Shown piece by piece: positions 39,097 to 45,421 of a DNA stretch of 64,000 nt (the stretch's first letter is position 1; every line of letters starts with the position of its first letter). This DNA is from Carpediemonas membranifera. Its lineage: Eukaryota; Fornicata. Under the pieces are notes generated by a model that worked only from the letters and a program-made list of their open reading frames with translations, was not told the origin of the DNA and searched no databases. The position numbers were made by a program, and so were the translations under genes. The DNA lies in the NCBI GenBank assembly GCA_019828565.1, contig JAHDYR010000053.1, positions 434,001 to 498,000 on the forward strand. Reading direction: 5' to 3'.

Positions 39097-39722
39097 CATC
39101 TCTCGACGGCCTAACAGGAGGCGCACTACCGGTGACCAGAGCCCAGGTCCGCAAGGTCGTCGACAGGCGACGCTCCTCACCGAAAGCGTTCCAGGTAGCG
39201 CTGTTCGCTGCACTTACATTCATCTCAGTCAGCCAGGGAGGCGAGATCTTCGGCCTGACGAGAGGCGACATCTCTTTCGATGAACAGGGCAACGCTATGC
39301 TCTGGTTCCCCCGCACCAAGACGGCCAAGGGCATCCATAAGCTTATTCCTAACAGGTCATGGGACCGCTTCAACCCGGCAAGAGCCCTCAAGGCCTGGGT
39401 CCCAACTGCGACGCGACACAATTCCGACTCGATCTGGCGCATGATCGGTCCATCGGGAGGTATATCACTCACGTGTCCACTTGCAGCGTCCACCCTCCGC
39501 ACATGGATCCACAGCGCCTTCGGCCCGAGCGTTTCATGGCACTCCTTCCGCAAGGGGGCAGCTACTGAGCTGGCAGTGGCCAACACAAACACGGAGGTCC
39601 TCCTTTCAATGGGCACGTGGTCATCTACGAAGAGCATGCTGAGGTACATGGGTAACGGGGTACGCACCCATCCAGGGGTCCAGGGTCACCTGGCCTCAAT
39701 TCTACTACAACCACCACTCTAA
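38235..39722 (+). CDS. Tyrosine recombinase of the YR retrotransposon
   Basis: The frame holding the recombinase is open from before 38137; I give the first ATG after the LINE (38235), but the true start is uncertain and may be near 38590. The catalytic core is at the end: FISVSQGGEIFGLTRGDISF (box I), VSWHSFRKGAATELA (H-x-x-R of box II) and LLSMGTWSSTKSMLRYMG with the nucleophile Tyr. In box I the invariant Arg three residues before Glu is Gln (QGGE, codon CAG). The enzyme would integrate a circular DNA intermediate. N-terminal region is acidic and Ser-rich (SGEDSDASDPDYVPSDVE). Confidence 0.85.
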   Translation: MSRRHGHSTPAGYLHHGEHEECRYSLLPYRRAPQCPGGPAVEIRKARLALTPRGTRDDNGQVGSGGDRRHCISGQEARTARIRQESLVPRRSRLPALLDRRQDLSGSADSAFGSGTSSSGEDSDASDPDYVPSDVEVSGNTPLPRSQLTRSQSAETAVPTQDVSQSPLLAHAQHGAILDREARKDQNDCDDRQDPFDELLRHDRLSHFRNESSRRSAAGWVSKFVLSRQAALSDAEQLRAFLLAEGETTGPQSIHRKGYWICQAAPLVSNWRPPPEARQIIKSAENVASLDGLTGGALPVTRAQVRKVVDRRRSSPKAFQVALFAALTFISVSQGGEIFGLTRGDISFDEQGNAMLWFPRTKTAKGIHKLIPNRSWDRFNPARALKAWVPTATRHNSDSIWRMIGPSGGISLTCPLAASTLRTWIHSAFGPSVSWHSFRKGAATELAVANTNTEVLLSMGTWSSTKSMLRYMGNGVRTHPGVQGHLASILLQPPL

Positions 39723-39856
39723 ATCACGACGGGAGTCGTGGGGCAGTGACGATTAGCACGGTACCGACATTCTTGGACGCGAACCCACGAGGGGTTGGTC
39801 GGGGGGCCCACTTGCGTGCCTGTGGGCCAACCATTAGCACGTTGCCGGCGGGATAT
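39723..39856 (+). other. Hairpin-rich 3' region of the YR retrotransposon
   Basis: Contains CACGAC-GGGA-GTCGTG and a GGCCCAC/GTGGGCC stem inside GGTTGG/CCAACC, plus two GATTAGCACG-like words. Noncoding. Structured RNA at this place could act in reverse transcription or 3' end formation. Confidence 0.6.
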
Positions 39857-39905
39857 CCCCGTTGGTTAATGAAAAGAATGTCATGAGGCTAGGATAGCTA
39901 GCTGG
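39857..39905 (+). repeat. Split direct repeat B1 (49 bp)
   Basis: Identical to 40169-40217. It runs straight into A2, sharing TGG. Confidence 0.95.
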
Positions 39906-40063
39906 CGCTACATCGTCAGTAAGGTTACCTCGGGTAACGGGCCCGGAGCGGAGGGCGATGCGATAGCCTCACTCCGGGCAAAAGGTGTTTCGCCGGTCAG
40001 GCGAGTCACGCAGTTTATGCGGACAGAATGGCGCAGGGTTCGGATCCGCCGGATCCGACGGCA
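39903..40063 (+). repeat. Split direct repeat A2 (161 bp)
   Basis: Same sequence as A1 at 22136-22296, including CGCAGTTTATG and the gag start codon context. Confidence 0.95.
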
Positions 40064-40168
40064 CGGTACCAGTTACGACTGGTATACTCCTTCTCCCTCG
40101 GTAAGCGGAGAGGACTTCACGTTTAACTTACACTAGCTTCCTCGTTAACATTGTGTAAATTAAGCGCC

Positions 40169-40217
40169 CCCCGTTGGTTAATGAAAAGAATGTCATGAGG
40201 CTAGGATAGCTAGCTGG
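40169..40217 (+). repeat. Split direct repeat B2 (49 bp), right end of the YR element
   Basis: Identical to B1; ends in AGCTAGCTGG, followed by host sequence GCCATTTT. Between A2 and B2 a hairpin TACCAGT-TACG-ACTGGTA is visible near 40066. Confidence 0.95.
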
Positions 40218-40280
40218 GCCATTTTCGAAGGCGGCTTAACCTGCGGGCCCGCCAAAAGTTTATCGCGCAATCCCAAAGTT

Positions 40281-40354
40281 TGCTCTGTGTGGGGCTCGAA
40301 CCCACGACTTTCGGCACATAAGACCAACACGCTAACCAACTGCGTTAACAGAGC
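40281..40354 (-). tRNA. tRNA-Ile (anticodon UAU)
   Basis: 74 nt with no intron. Acceptor stem GCTCTGT/ACAGAGC with discriminator A; D arm ACGC/GCGT; anticodon stem TTGGT/GCCGA (with G-U pairs) around loop CTTATGT, anticodon TAT at 40318-40320 (plus-strand ATA); T arm GTGGG/CCCAC with TTCGAGC. The B box GGTTCGAGCC is complete. A T4 pol III terminator follows on the minus strand at 40254-40257. UAU reads AUA isoleucine. The YR element's right end is 63 bp downstream. Confidence 0.93.
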
Positions 40355-41252
40355 CATCATCCGCGAAAAGTTCCGATTTTCAGATACAGTTGGTAAACTG
40401 TACGGAAACACTACATTTGTTCACTTTGAGAAAGCGGTATGTTCAGGCCCAAGGGAGCCAACGTCAACTCGGCTAGCGTGGCCGACGGTATTTAGATTCG
40501 ATTACGATTTGCCGGAGAGTGCAGGATCGAATCGCAGCGCCTCCTCAGTTGAGGAGAGCCATGGCAGAAGATGATAACGAAGCAATTGGCGGCAACGACG
40601 CCGCCATCTTCGGTTGCGGGCGACGCAACCCCTATCCGCCGCGAGGCGTGAGCCGGACGACCCTGGTACGGTCGCCGGCGCGAAATATATTCCGCTTACA
40701 CAGACTCTAATCAGCGTAAAAATTTCTCCCTCCATGGTTTTAGAGCAGCGAGACTGCCTAGTCGTCTGCACGTCAGACTGAGCAATTTCGAAATTTTCGT
40801 TTTTTTGTCGTCTCACATAATCATCCAAGTTGTGCTGAGCCACAACCGTCCAACATACGAAATCGATTCAACTCTGCGAGTATTTCTAGTTATGGTTGAA
40901 TTGATGCATCTTCAGCGTCTTCTTCCACAGGAAATCTGCCGACCTGGATTATGGCAAGACTGGCCGAGCCTCGCCACATACTCTCACCACAGCATCGAGC
41001 CACCACTATAATAGTCGTTTTCGACCCCCAAACGCAGCTTCTCTGGACACAACCGGCTGTTCTAGTTTAGCCGGATCAATGGCCTAAGCAACAAAAAAAC
41101 ACGCCATACGCCAGCTATACAGTCCGCGCATGCCTGCCAAGGCATTCAAACGCTCCAACTTGGCATGCTATCCACCTGAGGTTGGTTTGAGATTTTGGTC
41201 AACGCTGGTCCACGCAGGTCACATCAGAGAGACGCGAATAGCTCAGTAGGTG
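40355..41252. other. Long intergenic region with a structured block
   Basis: 898 bp. Short frames on both strands (plus 40561-40710; minus 40843-40502) lack good starts or family matches. Apart from the hairpin block at 40541-40678 I see nothing certain. The rest is the AT-richer 5' flank of the WRKY gene. Confidence 0.5.
40541..40678 (+). ncRNA. Candidate structured non-coding RNA (strand uncertain)
   Basis: Five hairpins follow one another: 40541-40556 (CTCCTCA/TGAGGAG), 40587-40606 (TGGCGGC/GCCGCCA, loop AACGAC), 40612-40630 (GGTTGCG/CGCAACC, loop GGCGA), 40637-40648 (CGCC-GCGA-GGCG, a GNRA tetraloop) and 40653-40678 (CCGG-A-CGACC/GGTCG-CCGG). The block is GC-rich in AT-richer surroundings. 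A T6 run at 40801-40806 could end a pol III transcript on the plus strand. I cannot match it to RNase P, SRP or snRNA motifs. A 49-codon ORF (MAEDDNEAIGG) overlaps it, so coding is not excluded. Confidence 0.35.
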
Positions 41253-42371
41253 ATGAATATTCCGATTATAAGCCCTCCTATGACGTCTTCGTCCGTTGTT
41301 TTCAGCTCTTCCGCTTCAAATCATCACGCGGCGCTGTATGGCGGTCTTCGTTCGTCCAACGAGCCGTCTTCTCTCGTCTCTTCTCGAGCCGTCAACGGAT
41401 CAGAGGAGAGCTTTCCAATACTCGATGAAGAACAAGACGTGAACAACGCTAAGACGCCTCGCGGTAAGCGTGGGCCTTATTATTCTGCAGAAGTTTTGGC
41501 CGACGGCTACAACTACCGCAAGTACGGCCAGAAGTTCAGCCGCTCGTCTCCATATCCCACTTGCTACTACAAGTGCGCCCATCCCGGATGCCCAGTGAAG
41601 CGCCAGATCTCCCGTGGCACTGATGGGAGGATCGTCAACTCATACCGCGGCACCCACAGCCACGTGCCTCCCCAGGTCCGCCGCGTCGAGGTCACGACCC
41701 AGGAGGAGTTCCTCGCCGTTGTCCGCGAGGAGAGCAAGTTCCTCGGCGAGTGGGACGGCCCCGCCGACCCCACGCAGGAAGAGGCGAACGCCCGCAAGCT
41801 CATCATCGTAGCCAAGGGGGATATCGTCACGGCAGAGGACGGGTGCCACTGGAAGAAGTACGGCTCCAAGGTCGTGAAGTCGTCGACTATTCAGAAGTCA
41901 TACTACCGCTGTGCCCATGCCGGGTGCCACGCCAAGCGGCTCATCCAGAAGCCTGTGAATGACAATGATGAGACCACCGTGGTCTACCAGGGCGGCCACG
42001 ACCATGCGTTCACCCCCAAGGCTGTAGAGATCAAGCCAACCCCCGCCAACCCGCAGGTTAAGCCTGAGCCCAAACCCGAGATCAAACCCGAGATCTCCAT
42101 GGGCTTCCCGCTCAACTCCATTACCCCCCTCGCGGCGTCCGATTCTACATTCGACTCTCTCGGCCAGCTCGGCGTCCTGACCAACGGCCAGCGGGTCCTC
42201 GTCGTGCCCACGCCCGACCAGAGCATGAACAGCGCCCTGCTGTACTCTACCGGACTAGGGTCGATCTGGGACAACTCTGTTTCGCACGCTGATCGCCCAG
42301 TGGAGTTTGGACTGGGTCTGGATGCCCTGCCCCCGATTCCCCCAATTTCCCTGGGGAACACGAGTATTTGA
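41253..42371 (+). CDS. Double-WRKY-domain transcription factor
   Basis: 372 aa from the ATG at 41253 (MNIPIISPP). First WRKY domain about residues 82-140 has YRKYGQK (Trp replaced by Tyr) and a zinc site CAHPGC with HSH. The second, about 190-252, has WKKYGSK with CAHAGC and HDH. Both keep the C-x4-C...H-x-H zinc pattern of group I WRKY proteins. Such factors bind W-box DNA (TTGAC-type) through the WRKYGQK strand in plants; protist members are few. The C-terminal third is Pro/Ser-rich, with a repeated KPEPKPEIKPEI stretch, and may be an activation domain. A nuclear location is expected. Confidence 0.93.
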   Translation: MNIPIISPPMTSSSVVFSSSASNHHAALYGGLRSSNEPSSLVSSRAVNGSEESFPILDEEQDVNNAKTPRGKRGPYYSAEVLADGYNYRKYGQKFSRSSPYPTCYYKCAHPGCPVKRQISRGTDGRIVNSYRGTHSHVPPQVRRVEVTTQEEFLAVVREESKFLGEWDGPADPTQEEANARKLIIVAKGDIVTAEDGCHWKKYGSKVVKSSTIQKSYYRCAHAGCHAKRLIQKPVNDNDETTVVYQGGHDHAFTPKAVEIKPTPANPQVKPEPKPEIKPEISMGFPLNSITPLAASDSTFDSLGQLGVLTNGQRVLVVPTPDQSMNSALLYSTGLGSIWDNSVSHADRPVEFGLGLDALPPIPPISLGNTSI

Positions 42372-42788
42372 GCAGTTTTTACTGCTGTTCATGTATATAT
42401 GATAAATTTTGCTGATCAGTGAGATCGATATCGTGAGAAATGTCACCCACGAGTGTCGTTGGCAATTGGCCGCGAGGTGGGGGACACCCATGGGGGCACA
42501 CAGCATGCATCCAAGGACCGGAAGGCTGCAAATGAAGGAACACACCCGCATATGACCATATACATCCCGTTGTGACCCACGATATTTTTGGTGACGGCGC
42601 AGTCTCGGGGTATCCAACCGGATCAGTCTATTTGGGGACTGGTCGCCAGTATTCCAAAAGTATGTTGCCTGGCATGCTGGCATGGAGTGCGACACGATGC
42701 CGTGTTGAAGGATTACTTGATCGTATCGAATGATGGTTAAACTGCGAAATAATTGGTCCAATCGAACAACTCACATCTTGAGTTTAGG
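42372..42788. other. Intergenic region before the kinase gene
   Basis: 417 bp. Holds the WRKY gene's 3' flank and the kinase promoter: TTAAACTGCGAAATAA at 42737-42752 (the CGCAGTTTA element in reverse, overlapping CTGCGAAATA), 37 nt before the ATG. No gene seen. Confidence 0.55.
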
Positions 42789-44348
42789 ATGGAGACGCCG
42801 GATAACAGCGTCGCTATAGGTGAGATTGATAAGAATCTCCTACTGAAGAAGCGCTTTCGCCTAGTTCGCCAGATCGGCTCCGGGGCGTTTGGTTCAGTAT
42901 ATGTGGCCGTGGACGTGCTTACGGCCCGAAAGTTTGCTGTGAAGATGGAGGCTAGAGATGCACACAAGACCTCTGTGCTTAGCGTAGAGCTTGGCGTCCT
43001 TAGGAAGCTGAAGAACCACTCTCGATGCATCCCGTCATACGTTTGCTGCGGAACAACACAGCACCACCACTACATCGTCATGAAGCTGCTCGGACCCGAC
43101 CTCTCCGCCCTCCGCCGCAAGATGCCAGCGAAGAAGTTCTCTCTTTCGACGACTCTCCGTCTTGGCGTCGCGATGGTGGACTGTCTCGAGGTCCTCCACA
43201 CCAACGGCTACATTCACAGAGATGTTAAGCCCTCTAACTTCGTCATGGCCCGCCACAGCAGCCGCCTGTACATCATTGACTTCGGTATTGCCCGCAAGTA
43301 CACGGACGCCATGGGCTTCGCTCTCCCACCCCGCCAGGACGTCGGCTTCAGGGGAACGGCCCGGTACGCACCCGTAGCCGCCCACCAGCGCCTCGACCTG
43401 GCCTGCCGCGACGACTACTGGAGCCTGCTGTTCCTCCTGATTGACCTGTACACGGGGAAGCTACCCTGGTCCGGCATCAAGGACCGCGGCGAGATCGGCG
43501 AGGCCAAGACCCTCGCCATCGACTCAGGCTCCCTCATTGAGGGTCTACCCCACTGCTTTACTCAGCTAATGCACTATATCCAGGCCGTCAAGTTCATCGA
43601 GCCCGTCGACCACGACTACGTCCGCCAGCTGTTCTTGGACCAGATGCAGGCCAACGGTATCGCACAGGACACCCCGTACGACTGGGAGAGCGAGGCGACG
43701 CAGCCCACGGCGACGTCTGAGAGCTCAGGAGATTTCTCTCAGGGAATGCCAAAGGAACCACAGAAGGCGAACCAAGAGAAACCGGCGCAGTCAGCACACA
43801 CCCAGCCCGGCATCAGCATCAACACACAAGCGGCCATCCAACACAGCAGGGCGGAGGCCGAGCCGAGCCCTGGATCGGGCCAGGTCACCCCACACAGTCA
43901 GAGAATGGGGCAGCACGTGGAGCCGCACTCGCCGATGAGGGTGCCACCCAGGACCAGGGGGCGGAAGGAGGTTGCGGAGGACGATGCGGAATCGATCCTT
44001 TCGTTGTCTGCCTCGGCCAGGTCTGGGCCATCATTCCTCGCATCTACTAGAAGTGGCGTATCTAACATCAATTTCGGAGATACAGACCAATCAGGACTCA
44101 GGGCCGAGTCAATCAGCCGCTTTTCACTCGCCTCAACCAATGCAATCGACGGAGTCACACCCAGGACGCTGGAATCAGACCCGGGGCGAGGGTCGAGCAG
44201 CCTAAACCCGACCCCGTCTGAGAGTAGGTCCCATGTCCCCCCGCGGACAGACTCGGACAACCCAGGGTTGGTGAAGAGCGTGTGGCAGGCGACGAAAGGG
44301 GCGCTGTTGAGCTGCTTCGCGGATTGCCAGAATTTGGCGCCGATTTAG
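42789..44348 (+). CDS. CK1-family protein kinase, TTBK-like
   Basis: 519 aa from the ATG at 42789 (METPDNSVA). Kinase domain about residues 25-300: glycine loop IGSGAFGSVY, VAIK-type Lys in FAVKME, catalytic loop HRDVKPSN, DFG in YIIDFGIARKYTD, and FRGTARYAPVAAHQ in place of APE, the CK1/tau-tubulin kinase form. WSLLFLLIDLYTGKLPW resembles TTBKs. The C-terminal 200 residues are Ser/Thr/Pro-rich and probably disordered. CK1/TTBK kinases phosphorylate tubulin-associated and ciliary proteins in other flagellates; the substrate here is unknown. Confidence 0.93.
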   Translation: METPDNSVAIGEIDKNLLLKKRFRLVRQIGSGAFGSVYVAVDVLTARKFAVKMEARDAHKTSVLSVELGVLRKLKNHSRCIPSYVCCGTTQHHHYIVMKLLGPDLSALRRKMPAKKFSLSTTLRLGVAMVDCLEVLHTNGYIHRDVKPSNFVMARHSSRLYIIDFGIARKYTDAMGFALPPRQDVGFRGTARYAPVAAHQRLDLACRDDYWSLLFLLIDLYTGKLPWSGIKDRGEIGEAKTLAIDSGSLIEGLPHCFTQLMHYIQAVKFIEPVDHDYVRQLFLDQMQANGIAQDTPYDWESEATQPTATSESSGDFSQGMPKEPQKANQEKPAQSAHTQPGISINTQAAIQHSRAEAEPSPGSGQVTPHSQRMGQHVEPHSPMRVPPRTRGRKEVAEDDAESILSLSASARSGPSFLASTRSGVSNINFGDTDQSGLRAESISRFSLASTNAIDGVTPRTLESDPGRGSSSLNPTPSESRSHVPPRTDSDNPGLVKSVWQATKGALLSCFADCQNLAPI

Positions 44349-44481
44349 GTCATGGTAGATTAAAGACACATTTTTCATGGTGGGCGGGGCATTGGTCTCG
44401 GGTATACGTCTCTTGTTCGTATGTTGTTGGTTTTGTCAGAATAGACCAGCACGGAAGAAACGAGGCAACAAATAGACAGAA

Positions 44482-45120
44482 ATGGCCAGTTCGGCTGATT
44501 CAGAGAGAACTGCACAGTTCAAAGCACGTGCTGTTCCGAAATCGGTCTACACAGGAGCGAAACTCCCCGAAGTTGAGTCAAAGCCAATCACCATTCCTGA
44601 AACACCACAATTTGCCCTCAAAAACCACGTTGAGCCCCGTCCTGCGCATGTGGAAGAGGAAGTAGCTCTGTTCAAAGCCCGTCCGGTCCCCAAGGAGGTC
44701 TACCTCGGCTCTCTGATGGCCGTAGTGGAACCCAAGCCCATTACCCTCCCAGAAACCCCGAAGTGTTTCGCAGGGGGCCTTGAGCGGACCATTCATGAGC
44801 CCGAGCCGGAGCCAGAGCACAAGTTTAAGGCGAGAGACATGCCCCGCGAAATTTACGAACACCCTGGGAAGCACGGTGTCCCAACGATCCCAAGGAAAGA
44901 CGCCACAATTCCAAAGACCCCTAACTTCCCCACAGAGGCGCGTAGACTCGCGTGGGAACAGAAGAAGGCCGAGCAGGAGAGGAAGGAGCAGGAGGAGGCT
45001 GCCCAGAGAGCCGAAGAGGAGGCAGCAAAGGCCGTAGCAGAGAAGGAGGAGCTGAGCAAGCTGAGAGAGACCCTAGTGCACAAGGCGAGACCTGTGCCGA
45101 AGTTCTACCACCGGGAGTGA
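44482..45120 (+). CDS. TPX2-type microtubule protein with FKAR repeats
   Basis: 212 aa. Three to four repeats of FKAR-x-[V/M]-P-[K/R]-x-[V/I]-Y (FKARAVPKSVY, FKARPVPKEVY, FKARDMPREIY, KARPVPKFYH), separated by segments ending PITIPETPxF or TIPKTPNF. This arrangement and the [T]xPxTPxxxT-like blocks match TPX2 C-terminal domains, which bind microtubules and, in TPX2, nucleate branching. A charged coiled coil (EQKKAEQERKEQEEAAQRAEEE) precedes the last repeat. It is far shorter than animal TPX2 and has no Aurora-binding N-terminus. A spindle or flagellar role is inferred. Confidence 0.75.
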   Translation: MASSADSERTAQFKARAVPKSVYTGAKLPEVESKPITIPETPQFALKNHVEPRPAHVEEEVALFKARPVPKEVYLGSLMAVVEPKPITLPETPKCFAGGLERTIHEPEPEPEHKFKARDMPREIYEHPGKHGVPTIPRKDATIPKTPNFPTEARRLAWEQKKAEQERKEQEEAAQRAEEEAAKAVAEKEELSKLRETLVHKARPVPKFYHRE

Positions 45121-45421
45121 ATCCCGGGGGTGAAATTGTAAATGTGGCACACGCCGAGCCGTGCCGCGGATGATGGGGTTGTGGGGCTGTGAGTAGTGTG
45201 GGATTAGGCTGAGACTTGACAGATTGGGACTGAGCTTGCCCGTTTCCTCTTTGTGTCAGCCGCAGCTTTGGGCGTTTGTGTTAGATAAACCGGAATTCCC
45301 ACTGATTAACCCTGCACACGCCAGCGAATATCGCTTCAGCACCCATATATTCTCTGCCCGTCGACACTCGTCTGATTCGATTTCGCGCCGACTTCATCGA
45401 CTCGCACTTTTAGGCAACGCC
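45121..45421. other. Intergenic region before the glycosyltransferase gene
   Basis: 301 bp. The frame of the next gene stays open upstream, but codons before 45422 look non-coding. CGCACTTTTA at 45403-45412 is an initiator-like variant 9 nt before the ATG. No other feature. Confidence 0.5.

Larger units (their letters stand above)
22136..40217 (+). mobile_element. YR (PAT/Ngaro-like) retrotransposon with two nested LINEs
   Basis: Ends: A1 22136-22296, B1 39857-39905, A2 39903-40063, B2 40169-40217, i.e. A1-ORFs-B1-A2-B2 split direct repeats. Both outer ends and the B1/A2 junction carry TGG, as expected for recombinase-mediated integration of a circular intermediate at a short core. Internal genes are gag-like, RT/RNase H and tyrosine recombinase. 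Subtracting the two LINEs and one copy of each duplication leaves 3977 bp, in which the RT/RNase H frame reads through both empty sites. The outer element is thus well preserved apart from the insertions. It ends 63 bp from a tRNA gene's 3' end. Confidence 0.9.

Noticed and set aside
40519-40843. Short ORFs on both strands next to the tRNA
   Set aside because: No promoter element, no family, no good start; hairpin structure fits an RNA better, though coding is not excluded.
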